A stretch of 64,000 nt of DNA from Chrysomallon squamiferum (Eukaryota > Mollusca > Gastropoda > Neomphalida > Peltospiridae): contig CM022678.1 of assembly GCA_012295275.1 (NCBI GenBank), forward strand, positions 12,007,329 to 12,071,328, in the 5' to 3' direction. The notes under the pieces are model-generated. The model made no database searches, had not been told where the DNA came from, and worked only from the letters and a program-made list of their open reading frames with translations. The position numbers were made by a program, and so were the translations under genes. Position 1 is the first letter of the stretch. Each line of letters opens with the position of its first letter. Of the stretch, positions 47,935 to 59,000 are shown piece by piece.

Positions 47935-48285
47935 GTGCTAGTGAATGGAGTTTGACAGGAGTTTCGCCTAAACTCGACAGGATAGAATTCAAATCAAAGT
48001 CCTTTTCTGGGGAAACAACAACCAGCGGTTTGTCTGGCAAGTTATCACCAAATTCTCCCATTGTAATACCAGCCATACTAAAGCCATCCTCTGCAGGACC
48101 TTTGATTTCTGAAGGGTAATCAGACAGTCACAGCACAACTTGTCTCCTGGCACTAGTATCTTTGGAGGATTTACTAAGCATTTGTAAGTGCCCATGCTAA
48201 CAATTCTTAAAGATCTAGTGCGTGCTTGCTCAGGGTGGCGATTAAGGGGATCACAACAGTTTTTCTGCAATGTTGAAAATTTGAT
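47935..48285 (-). pseudogene. Transposon protein remnant with a CCDPLNRH motif
   Basis: On the minus strand a frame starts near 48,270 with NCCDPLNRHPEQ, followed by RSLRIVS and PGDKLCCDCL. This cysteine pattern (C-C-D-P-x-x-x-H ... D-K-L-C-x-x-C) looks like a zinc-binding N-terminal domain of a transposon protein. At about 48,118 the frame breaks, and a neighbouring frame carries on with MGEFGDNLPDKPLVVVSPEK to about 47,935. One frameshift therefore separates two protein-like halves. Confidence 0.5.
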
Positions 48286-48484
48286 TAAAAGTTCTTGTTC
48301 ATGATGTGAACAGATACTCTTGATGTCCTGTGTTTTGATCCCACTTCAAAGAGTGAGGAGTTTGACTTCCTCAGTTTTCCATACACTTCGCAACAACTCC
48401 TTTTTTATATAATGGTGTTGATAACACACATTTTCAGGAGAGTTAAAACTGCAGTTAGCCCTGGAAGAAATAAGGATTTTCAGT

Positions 48485-48800
48485 ATTGGCCTGCACCTTC
48501 AATTCAATAGAACAAAGTCAGTGCTTTCCTAAATATTAAATCAAATCCTGAAACCGTTTCAGTAAAGTTAAGCAGGTCATAAAATGGCAGCAGAGTAAAT
48601 GTGTCATTGCCAAAGGCCCACAAGTCTTGGGCATTTATGTCAATCTTCTCAAGTATAAATCACAGTTTATTAAGGTGAAGGTAGACCTTGTTCATACTCT
48701 GTGCTGAAGACTGGGTGTACAAATACATTATGCAGTACATCACTTGATGACGTCTGATATCAGACTGGGTTGTACTGTTGTTGACTGAAACCTTGTTCAA
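48485..48800 (-). pseudogene. Second transposon coding remnant with an internal stop
   Basis: A minus-strand frame from about 48,795 reads through RRHQVMYCIMYLYTQSSAQS, meets a TGA near 48,670, and continues with IDINAQDLWAFGNDTFTLLP to about 48,500. Its composition is clearly coding, and the stop shows decay. Its place upstream of the CCDP-containing part may mean an upstream exon, a second protein or rearrangement. Confidence 0.4.
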
Positions 48801-49199
48801 AGCCAATGGCAAGGCCACATGACATGATAAAATGACTTAATAGGTTTTATGAAGAAAACAATGCTTACTTATCAACATCTGACATTGTGTCCAACTTAAA
48901 AAGCTTCGGATTGTCAAAGAAATGCAGATGAAGAAACTTCTTTGTCTTAAACTTCTAATTGCCATGTGTAATGGGGATTGCACCAGGGGATCTAAAGGAG
49001 TTCCTGACCTGCCTGAAGCATCACTTCCTGTTAACCCTTTGAGCCTGATTGTGTAGAACATGTCATGCCATTTGGCACCTTTTCACATCCTTCAGGCATT
49101 CCTTCAGACATGTCAGGTGGGTTTTAACTCCAAAGATGAGTTTTTAGTCTCAGAGAAAATGTACATTGTAATGCATTGTATCAATCATCCATGCAGGTA

Positions 49200-49468
49200 T
49201 GCATTTTTTTAAATCTCTATTATGGCTAAACAAAAAATATTATACCCAGGAAACTTTTATATGTGAACTTTATGCATACATGTAAGCCTACAATGTCTTA
49301 CTCGATGCTCAAGAGAGATGGTGATTCCTAGCATCCAGAATTGATCATTCAGGTTTTAGTTAATCAGATGTTAATGGCTGAAAAGGTGTTATTTTCATGT
49401 ATGTGCATTTTTTATATCTATATTGTGGCTAAACAAAAAATATTACACCCAGGAAACTTTTATATGTT
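49200..49468. repeat. Local 64-bp duplication in the right arm
   Basis: GGCTAAACAAAAAATATTAY plus CCCAGGAAACTTTTATATG occurs at about 49,205-49,263 and 49,410-49,468. The extra copy sits exactly at the inner end of the right arm. Confidence 0.65.
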
Positions 49469-49884
49469 TTAGTTAACATGTGGGAGATTATTGAAATTTA
49501 AAGGTCATCTCAAGATCACGTGATCCACACGGTCAATTTCAAGGTCATAGTAAAGGTCAAAAGGTCAAGGTACTCCAATATTTTCCAAACTAAACAAAAA
49601 TGGCAGATTTGGAATCCTTGTCATTTTGCCTTTCTAACAATACCAATTTTATGAAGATTGGCCCAGTAGTTGCTGAGATATGAGGGTTCTAAGGTTGGTG
49701 GTCACACCCATTTTTGCCAAAAATCTCAAAATTCGGTTGGCCGTATCTCCCACACCACTGATCTGATTGGACTAATATTTCAGATTTGGTGCTGTGGGAT
49801 CCCAGTCAACAAGTATACCAAGTTTCATAAAAATCTGAGACGGTCGGGTTTAAACCATTGGGTGATTTGACACGGAATGACCCA

Positions 49885-50280
49885 TATATATAAAACACAT
49901 AGTAAAAATAATAAAAATTAAAATTAAGAATTTAAAATATGAAGAAACAAAAAGAAAGAAGAATAAAAACTATGAACAGAAACTGGGAGACTGAAAAATA
50001 ATAAGTAAACTGAATATTACAAAAATCTTGCTCATCATTAAAATAACTGAAAATAAATACAGAAAAGAGGAACAAACAAGAAGAAAAAGAAGATTGTGAA
50101 GAAATTACAATGTAGAAAAAAACAAGAAACAACAATCATGGTAAATAGGTTAAAAAAATAAACAATAAAATAACTTTAAAGAAAACACAAAAATTAAAAG
50201 AAATAAAACAATATGAAGAAATATGAATAAACACAGGATTAAGAAGAAACAAGAAGAATAAAAGACAAGACAGAAGAATT

Positions 50281-50323
<43 letters not shown>

Positions 50324-50690
50324 TATATATTTAAAATAAATTAAATAAATAAATTATGAAAAAATAGAAAAATAAGTGTCATAAAATAAAATATTACTGT
50401 CATAGTAACAAGACGAAGAAATAATAGAAATTACAGAAACCAAATGAAATTTTTTTAAAAAAACAAAAGGAAAAATGTTGATGATTACTATTAGTAGTAT
50501 TAGAAGTAGTAGTGTCGATACCAAATTTAAATAACAATAATAACAATCATAACACTCATCATAATAATAATAATAATGACATAATAATAATAATTATTAT
50601 ACATTTGCAGCAATTTCTACACAATAATAAATATTAATGAGGCATTAATTAAACACCATATTTCTGTAATTACTTTTAACAGAATTGATT
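49885..50690. other. A-rich spacer with (CA)n and (AAT)n
   Basis: (CA)n at about 50,283-50,321 and (TAA)n near 50,560-50,600. Frames here are artefacts of A-rich sequence. Confidence 0.6.
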
Positions 50691-50727
50691 GCATTATGAA
50701 GGAATATATATTTTTAAAGTGTGTAAA

Positions 50728-50950
50728 CACTGATTGGCGTTCGACGCTGCCATCTTGGATTTCGATCGGAAGTTTCCGTGACCTCACGAAAGTTTATAAA
50801 CTTCCAAATTCGATTATTTTTCGTCTATTTTCTGAACATTTTATGATTTACACTGATAAGGATGATTGTTCGTGTTATCAAACCGTGATCTCCTGCGCCT
50901 TTCGTAACTACTTTTTCAACTTAATTAAACTTTTCAAAGTGGCTAAGAAT
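50728..50950. promoter_or_regulatory. CpG-containing, promoter-like stretch
   Basis: A patch richer in CpG than its surroundings, with ATTGG (50,733) and GCCATCTT at 50,749-50,756, which is AAGATGGC on the minus strand and resembles a YY1-type site. On the plus strand a 93-residue frame (50,696-50,977) spans it but has no recognisable domain. It could be a promoter and first exon for either strand; the evidence is weak. Confidence 0.25.
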
Positions 50951-51489
50951 TCAGTTAACGTCATTGTGAGTAGATAAAATATATAAAGTTAGATCCTATA
51001 CTTGCATTTTACTTTCCATCCAAAGACAATTATTTTTGGTTTTTCTTATTATTTTTCAAGTTACAAATTTGTTTAGCAGCATTATCTTGGCGGGATTATC
51101 ATTTTTATTATTTAGAGTTACTTCCCCTGGACCGTCAGTCAAAGAATTTCAATATTTCGACGACAGTTTATTTTGCACACTGACAAACCAAATGATTAAA
51201 TGTGTGCTCCGGTCTTTTATTTGTTTTATTTTATTTATTGAAATTAATGTGCAGTAAAGGCGTATATGGACACTATAGTGTGTGTGTGTGTATATATATA
51301 TAAAAATACGTGAATTTATTTCATCATTCGCTATTTTCACTAACTAATTGTATTTCAGGGATAGCGTATAATTATGTATCTTAGAAATACTGTAATCAGT
51401 ATGAGTCTTAGTAAAACGTATGTACAGTATTTCAAGTTATGAACATGTAGACTGTAAAATTAAGAAGATAAAAAAACAAAAAACAAAAA

Positions 51490-51523
51490 AAATTGATAAC
51501 AACAACAACAACAACAACACGAC

Positions 51524-51590
<67 letters not shown>
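51490..51590. repeat. (AAC)n and (AAT)n microsatellites
   Basis: (CAA)n at about 51,498-51,520 and (AAT)n at about 51,526-51,582. Confidence 0.85.
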
Positions 51591-51954
51591 GTGGCCCGCT
51601 TAATTTCACAAGGAAAATAACATTAATTCAAATTTTATAAATTCAATTTTGCCTCTACTAATATACTAAATTACATGTAATTGTTTTATTACAACAGCAT
51701 TTTTATTTTATTTTTTCTGAATTGAGATAGGTAACTTAAACAAAACTATAAACAGCTGTTTAAGCAGTTTAATTTTAATTTCTAAAGTACAAGGGATAAT
51801 ATTACAGTATTTTAGAAATGTAGTCCAATAATATTTAAACTGCTATTATTACTATACTGTGTAGTATCTGTAGAGCTAACATAAGTAGCAGTAACAGTAA
51901 TAATAGTAATAATATAATACTTAGAAGAGTAGTAAGTAGTAGTAGTTCTAGTAG

Positions 51955-52470
51955 TAATACTAGTAATAGCAGGTATAATAATAGTAGTATTGCTGAAGTA
52001 AGAGTGGGAGATTACTAGCGATAGCAGTTGTATCGCTGACCTAACAGTCACAGATTACTAGAAATAGAGATAGCATTCCTGAACTAATCGTTTAGCAGTA
52101 ATATTAGTAGAATTGCTGAAGTTGTCGATTAGGCACTAAAAGCAGTAGTATCGCTGAAGTAACAGTGATAGATTAGTGGTAATATCGGTAGTATTGCTGA
52201 AGTAACAATGGCAGATTAGTAGTAATATTAGTAGTATCGCTGAAGTAACAGTGGGAGATTAGTAGTAATATCAGTAATATTACTGAAGTAACAGTGACAG
52301 ATTAGTAGTAGTAGAGGTAGTATTTCTGAAGTAACAGTGAGAGATAAGTAGTAATAACAGTAGTATCGCTGAAGTAACAGTGACAGATTAGTAGTAATGG
52401 TGGTAGTATCGATGAAGAAACAGCGGCAGAGTAGTAGAAATAGCAGTAGATTAGTGGTAATATCAGTAAT
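51955..52470. repeat. 43-bp minisatellite in TAG-rich DNA
   Basis: The anchor GCTGAAGTAACAG or a variant recurs with its GAAGTAAC at 51,995, 52,038, 52,081, then 52,118, 52,156, 52,199, 52,242, 52,285, 52,328, 52,371 and 52,414. Most spacings are exactly 43 bp; the spacings at 52,081-52,118 and 52,118-52,156 are 37 and 38. The constant register shows it is a minisatellite and not just a triplet tract. Confidence 0.85.
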
Positions 52471-52484
52471 AATAATAGTGTATT

Positions 52485-52875
52485 TCAAAATAGGATGTGC
52501 ACTGTAATAAAGTAAGAATAATAGCAAAACGCGAAAAGAATAATGAGAAGTTCACCAACCCGTGAAGGTCAGCGCGGGTTTTCAACAGCAGCGTCGCCAA
52601 CGTTCACACTAATAATAAAGATGTGTTTAATAATATATTTTAATACGGGATGCGCACGCTCAGAAATAATAATACTAGGTGATAAAAAGCAAAGAATAAT
52701 GATGAAAAGCATTCTAAAACTACGTTAGGAACAATGCCGGTACGACGGCAACGACGGCGACATTAATAGAAATTACAGTAATACATTTTAGCAGCTCAGA
52801 AAGCCGGTAGGACGGCGACATTAATAGAAATTAAAATAATATATTTTAATACGTGGTGCGCCCTCTCAGAATGTA
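52485..52875. repeat. Diverged direct repeats of about 0.2 kb
   Basis: TAATATATTTTAATACG plus TGCGC...CTCAGAA occurs at 52,630-52,665 and 52,838-52,872. GACGGCGACATTAATAGAAA occurs at 52,755-52,774 and 52,812-52,831. The CpG-rich blocks are unusual for the area. No coding content recognised. Confidence 0.5.
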
Positions 52876-53533
52876 CGAAGAATAATTAAGATAAATCTGA
52901 ATGAACTGTTACGAATGCAATAAACATCTCTACCAAAAATTTTGAACACATTTCTGTAACAGTAATCAAACTATTCCAGTGAAGAAATTTCTGAATGTTG
53001 TTTATAATTTTCATTACACTTTATTTATCTTGAACTCGGTAGTCTCAGAAAATCAGTGCTGTGTTTTTAAACAAGTGCACACTTCAGCATCAAACCTATC
53101 TCTGAAAATGTATCCTTTTTCATAGAACATGATTATTGTAAACACTCGTGTGAAAACAACTGTGATTTCTTAACAAGATTTTTCTGTTTTACGTTACAGT
53201 GTTGACTTTACCTTATCACAGTCCTCAAACTGAGACCCTTAACCACTGTGACACAAATGTACTGCAAGATCATTTGACACGGAAACAAAAGTGTGTGTGT
53301 GTGTGTGTGTGTGCGTTTGTGTGTGGGTGTGTGTGACAGTTATTTTTGGTGAAAAGATGGACCTATCTGTATTGCTCAAAACATTTCTGAAGATTTCATA
53401 ATTTCAACATGTAATTAACATGACTGTAAAATTATTCAGGAATGTTCAGTAATTAATTATTTAAATAAAAATATATTTTAATGAAATGTTTTTGTTATTT
53501 TTCTATTATATCTGTATAATATCTATATTTTTG

Positions 53534-53568
<35 letters not shown>

Positions 53569-53700
53569 TCAAAACTTATAACTTAGTGGTGAACGCATTA
53601 ATAAGCTCTTGACATGATTATATCTATATATGTATATTAGTAATATGAAGAGAAATTAGATTGTAGATAAGAAGAATGTATGTTTTGTATTTAATTATAT
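52876..53700. other. AT-rich spacer with (GT)n and (AT)n
   Basis: (GT)n at about 53,291-53,333 and (AT)n at about 53,538-53,564. No gene supported. Confidence 0.6.
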
Positions 53701-53744
53701 ATTATTGGTCATTGTATAACTTGCTGATCAGACAGACTCCACAC

Positions 53745-53893
53745 CTTTGTGTTGGATCATCGAATATTTCGTCCTCTTCATTAGAGTCGTAAGTGCAGCT
53801 TCGTTCCCAGCCCCCGCTACTCCCCGTGGAGTCGATTCGTCCATATTCAGCTGTTTCGCGCGCTAACTGAGATCTCTCAGCACATTTTATCAT
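53745..53893 (-). CDS. N-terminal exon candidate with acidic segment
   Basis: ATG at 53,891-53,893 on the minus strand opens 49 codons to a donor CAAAG|GTGTGG, leaving two bases of a split codon. The translation starts MIKCAERSQLARETAEYGRI and includes the acidic run SNEEDEIFDD. GC and CpG content are above the surroundings, as at a gene start. It is upstream, on the same strand, of the LRR exons at 46.3-44.1 kb and could begin that gene. The phase to the next known exon does not fit directly, so the link is only positional. Confidence 0.45.
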
Positions 53894-53894
53894 T

Positions 53895-53902
53895 TGACGT
53901 CA
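53895..53902. promoter_or_regulatory. Palindromic TGACGTCA (CRE-like) next to the candidate ATG
   Basis: A perfect CRE-type octamer lies one base upstream of the ATG of the minus-strand exon. The spacing suits a 5' UTR or initiator site, but a chance occurrence is possible. Confidence 0.3.
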
Positions 53903-54372
53903 GTCTTCCAATACGAGGCGCAAGCGTTTAAAAAAATAAATAAAAATAAAACACGCGTTCACATGCTGATAAGATTTAATGTAAAAAATAACTCCGCCTT
54001 CCTCTTAGTTTTCATTTGATGTTTTAGTCAAAGCGTTCTTGTTGGCGGATTCGCGATTTACTAAAGAAATGTAGTGATTAAGAATGAACCGTTATTATAT
54101 ATACTGTTCAAATGGCCAGTCGCCAGGTCATCAAATGTGACCAAAGTTCCGTTTAAGCGACTGGGATGTTAGAAATATTATGGTTAATAACCGGAAATTT
54201 TTTATTTGGGTAACCTGTTTTTTTTCTATAAGTTATAACACAAGATAATACTTTTATAATAATTTTATCGCAAATATTTATTTCACATAAAACGATCGCC
54301 GATAGTTCCATAAGTTGGACGTATCGGCTTGTCTTATTTGCCATCATCTATTTATAAACACTACTTTAAAGG

Positions 54373-54605
54373 ATTATCGGTTGGTTAACGGAACACGTTT
54401 TCATAGGAGAACACTGTAACTAATTGTTTGCTATTGTTTTTCCTTTTCAATTCCGCTTTTAATTGGCTAAATTGAAGCCAACGAACAAATTTAGCGAACT
54501 TTTAGAGCCTTACGTAAAGAATTATCGGTTGGTTAACGGAACAAGTTATCAAGGAAGATAACTCTATAACCTTGTATTTGCAATTGTGTTTCGTTTTCAG
54601 TTCCG
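54373..54605. repeat. 84-bp direct repeats spaced 148 bp
   Basis: ATTATCGGTTGGTTAACGGA opens both copies (54,373 and 54,521), and both end at TTTTCA(A/G)TTCCG. The inner parts differ by several changes. Confidence 0.7.
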
Positions 54606-55890
54606 GTAGGATTACTTACCCTGAACAAAAAATAAATAAAAATAAAAATAAAAAATAAAATAAACAAAGAAATAAAGAAAAAATTCTAAAAAGAAAAGTT
54701 GAACGGTTGCATATTTTATAGAGGAAAGTCATTGATTTTCTTATTTTTGTCACACGCTAAACTTTATTCACTATCATTTCATGTTGCTTTCCTTTAATTT
54801 TTATTTCTTTTGAAAAACCCAAGCCTATAATACTATAAATTATTATTATTATTATTATTATTATTCCATTTTTGTCAAGGTTTGTTTTAAAATGTCTTAC
54901 CAGCAGATTTGTATAACTAGGACAAAATTTTTGTGGCTATTTTAATTAATAAAGAATTTTCATATTTCTTTTTAGATGTTGACAAATTAAGGTAAGCCGA
55001 TACTTTCAGTTTATCGAACTACGAACAAACTTTTCAAGTGAAATAACTATTTGCTATAAAATTATTAATAGTGGCTTTTGTTTTATAACTTATAGAAAAA
55101 GTAAGTTCTTGTAGATTAATATTATTTATTCATGTTAGAGACTGTTATAGAATTATATTTCGAAATCAGAATATTTTAAGTTTTAATCAGTTGTAATATA
55201 TTTTATCTGGATAAACAAGACTCATTAAAATGATTTTTATAAAAAAAAAAAAAAAAAAAATTTTTTATAAGAATTCAGATTTTTGTTTGTTTTGCTGCTG
55301 AAAAAGATATGATACTTCTGGGAGTTCTTCAAAGCACTCCAATGAACAAAGAGAGAACTTGTATGGGTTTCTTCATTAGTATTTTTTCCTATTTAAGCAG
55401 CAGTTAATTTGTAATTTCTCCTTCATTTTTATAGAGGACATTTGAATGTATGTGGGGGGGTTACTGGTGTCTGCTTATATCTTCTATTGCTTTTTTACAG
55501 CATTAGTCAAAACAAACTCACAGCACTGCAAACTGAATGGGGTAACTCTGAGAGAGAAAAGAAATCTGGCAGAAGAAAAGTAATTCACATGCCTTACATG
55601 TGAAGGCAGAGAAAGGATAGTTCAGTTTCTGCAGCATTTTCTCAAGATTATGACTAATTTTGCTTAGGTGAGTCCCAGGATTCAAAGGGAGTGATTTGAA
55701 AATCTTTCTGCATGTGAGACTAAATCTTCACTTTGGAGGGAGTATCAACAGACTGCTATTGCACAGGGTAAGAATTCATTTGAATAATGTGTAATTTTTA
55801 TATATTAAGTGATATCATTTTAAGGATATTATATTAATTCTTAGATTAATTGATTTTATATTGCAGTATGTTTTTGTTTGTTATTTTAAA
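54606..55890. other. AT-rich region without a gene
   Basis: (ATT)n at about 54,841-54,865 and an A-run followed by a T-run at 55,241-55,267 that can fold back. 55,490-55,790 contains splice-like words but no open frame that I can support. Confidence 0.55.
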
Positions 55891-55904
55891 TTTTGTTTTC
55901 ATTT

Positions 55905-56060
55905 TTATTTTTAAGAAAAAGCTAATTGTCTTCTTCAGTTTGACTTGTCAGTACAAACAGTTCACATTCCAAACAGCCCACTCCAGCCTGAACCAGTTTA
56001 CTTCCTTGTGTGAAGAAAATGTGGAATTTTTAAAATATGTTCTGAAGTTCTGAGTTAGAA
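55905..56060 (+). pseudogene. Decayed transposon protein fragment
   Basis: A plus-strand frame reads FDLSVQTVHIPNSPLQPEPV, then YFLV, a TGA, and RKCGIFKICSEVL. From memory, a conserved block with PLQPGPIYF and PRKCGIFGVCCE is common in uncharacterised transposon-encoded proteins of marine invertebrates. Gly to Glu, the stop and the short length indicate a dead copy. Confidence 0.45.
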
Positions 56061-59000
56061 ATCTATCAGTTGGTGAGTCAGTTAATCTCTTAATTAATTA
56101 ATTTATGTAATTATTTTGTATTGGCGTATTTGCTTTTTGTTTTGTTTGTTACTGTGTATGTTATTTATTTATTTGTTTAACCTATGTGTCTGTGCTATTT
56201 TATGTTTTTGAATTTATTTAGTCAAACATTTTTGTCTATTTATTTGTTTGAATTAAAGTTTTAAACTGTTGCTATCAAGATGTTTTTAAGTGTAAATTCA
56301 GTTTTTAATTCACTGAATGTGTCATGTAGCATTAGGTGGTCACTGGACAAATGTGGACAGAGAAACAAGTAATATTTCATGGTTTCAGAAATTCCACAGC
56401 TAAAGTTTGGTGTTGTGTTTATTTTGTGTTTGAATTTGATTGTGTTTAGATTGGTGGGCTAGCTGGTTCTGAGTTTGATAATGTTGTTGTTATTAGTTTG
56501 TTACTAACATGATTTTGTGTTTGAAATTGATTGTATATAGATTGGTGGATAAGCAGATTCTGAGTCTGGTAAGGTTGTTGTTATTTAGTTTGTTACTAAA
56601 ATGAGTTTGGGTTTTGATGATAAAAGGTGTAACTAATTTTTATTTTATTTGTTTACTATTTGCTGGTTGCAACATTCACCCACTCCAGTCTACATTTGAA
56701 GATGGCTGACTGTTGTTTAAAAAATTAGATTGTAGTGAAAGATGAGGTTTAAAGGGTTGATCAGGGCCTAGATCCTTCATGAGATGTTTATTACTGAGAG
56801 TGGATTTTAACACAGTATTTCAATGTGTGTAGGTTTGTGTCTGTATTTTAATGGTTGTATGTTTTATTCTAACATGAGACTGTCAGGCAGTGTGATGTTT
56901 GGTAAAAGTTTTTACAAGATGTAATTATCTTCTGAATGTGGCATCCAAAGTTGCTGTCGAATGTGACTACTAAAAATTTGAATGATTTTCTTTGTTATTA
57001 AATGGTTATCTATTTTTAGTGTTATTTTGCTGTTATATTTCTTTCTTTTTTTCTTTTACTTTAGAGAGGAGGCATGCTGTCTAAGTGAAATCTTTATCTC
57101 TCAGTTTAAAGTCAGTCAGTCATTCAAGTTGTTTAGGTATGTTTGTGTTTGGTTGTTTAGAGATCTGCCTGCACACCAGTAATCTATAAATACTGTAATT
57201 ACTTTTTTAAAATTTATTTATTTTTTAAAATTGTTTTGCGAGGTATCAGGACTGGCTGGAGTTTCTATGGTGATGGACACTGCAGTAGCTGCATGCTAAT
57301 GACTTCAGTTGTATCACTGTGTACATTTGGTTGTGTGCCACCAGTTCTGTCAGAGGCCACACAGAGTAAATGAGACCTCATTTCTGTCTGTTGGTAGTTG
57401 TAATTGTTGTCATGGCAGGTTTTCTGTTAAAGGTAAGTGTGGTCCAGTAGGTTGCTTTTCTCTCCATATACTGACATTAACTAGCTTGGCTTTGTTTGTG
57501 AATGAATCTTGTTGTAAACATTTTTTTTTATATTTCTTTTTTCTATCCAGGTAATATATTTTGTGATATATTTAAAAAGTGAGTTGGGTGGGTTTTTTCA
57601 GTTTTTTTTTTTCACTCATTTGGCTTTGGGTTGTTGTTGTTGTTATGCAGACTGTTTTACTGTTTGCTGAGTCAGAGTTTCAGGATTAGTGTAGGAAATT
57701 CCCAGTAAGAAAATGTTGATCCCAGATGGTTACAGTGGAACCAAAAGTCTTTAAGAGTTTTGTGTTGATCCCAAAATAAATTTTCCGTGGATTCTTATTA
57801 ATTATTTTCCATTCAGGGTTTTGTCCGAGTCAGTGTTTGTTGGTTTCTTATTTATCACCTTTTGCTTCTGGTCAACATTGTTCATTTTTAAAAACATTTA
57901 ACTTCAAATTGGGTCTTTTTGCCTGCTGTCTTTTGTAAATCCTAATTTTCATTTCTGAATCATTTGAGAATCATTTGAGTTAGTGGTTTTTATGTTTTCC
58001 ATGTTGTTGTCTTTTTATTGGTGGGTTTGTTGTTATTTGTCCAGGTTCTGAAAGTTTAATGTGTGCAGTTGTGTGTATACTTCAATGGTAATTATTTATA
58101 ACTCTAATATGTCTCTATTTACTTCAACACACACACACGCACACACACTTAAATATACAAACACACATACACATATTATTTTGTTTAGTGTTTTATTTTT
58201 CTTTCTCAGCCAGTCATTTTATTTTTGTATTTTCATTTCTTAGTTTGTTACATTGCAAATTTAAAAATGTTTCTTCCTTTTAACAGTTATAATTAATTTA
58301 TACTAGTATTATTTTTTTATTATTATCATTAGTTTTATTATTATTATTATTATTATTATTATATTAACTTTTAATAATTTTGGAGCTCTTATTTTAAAAA
58401 TAAAAAATTGAGTGGATGGTGATTTAAGTGTAAAATAAATTTTAGGTTCCCTTCATTTTATTAAAAATGTGCTGTTGAATCCTGTCTTTGCAGTTAAATA
58501 AATATTTTAATAATTTGCAGTTTGGTATTTACTTATTTATTTGTTTTCATGGATTTTACACATTTTTGGTTGTTGTTTGATTTGTTGTTTTTTGTTTTGT
58601 TTTCTTAGATCTTTAATTTCTTTTCTTTTTTTTAAAATTTAATTTAGTCTGTATTTGTGAGAAAAAAATATCAAGATTAGTGAGTTGTCTTAAAACAAAT
58701 GGAACACTCAGTTTTAAAGAATCCAGTCAGAGAATTAAAGGTGGATTGTAGATTAGAATTTTTACTGTTATTTCTTGTTTTTAATATTTTATTGATTATT
58801 ATTAATAATCTAAAAACCTCACAAAAACTGTTAAAACAGCTAATACTTTTCGTCTGTTTTGCAAGATAATATTTATCTAATTTACTTAAAATGTACTTAG
58901 CATGTTATGCAGAATCAACTTTTGATAAAAGTCAAGTATTTTCTGCTTTTCTATTTCCTTAAATTCTACTTTATCATTATAAATCTGTATACTCAAAACC

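Larger units (their letters stand above)
47031..49884 (-). mobile_element. DNA transposon with long terminal inverted repeats
   Basis: GGGTCATTCCGTGTCAAATC opens the left end and its exact reverse complement closes the right end; ATATATAT flanks both. The arms are long: 47,031-47,662 pairs with 49,259-49,884, with indels. The core holds broken minus-strand coding remnants (47,930-48,790). Similar terminal sequences are widespread in invertebrate genomes as far as I recall. The superfamily is not assigned. TA-rich flanks fit a TA or AT target, which cannot be proved here. The element sits inside the region of minus-strand exon candidates. Confidence 0.75.

Noticed and set aside
47895-48119. 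74-residue plus-strand frame in the inverted-repeat element
   Set aside because: Antisense of the minus-strand frame that carries the protein-like translation.
50696-50977. 93-residue plus-strand frame
   Set aside because: No recognised motif or splice context; kept only as part of a promoter-like region.
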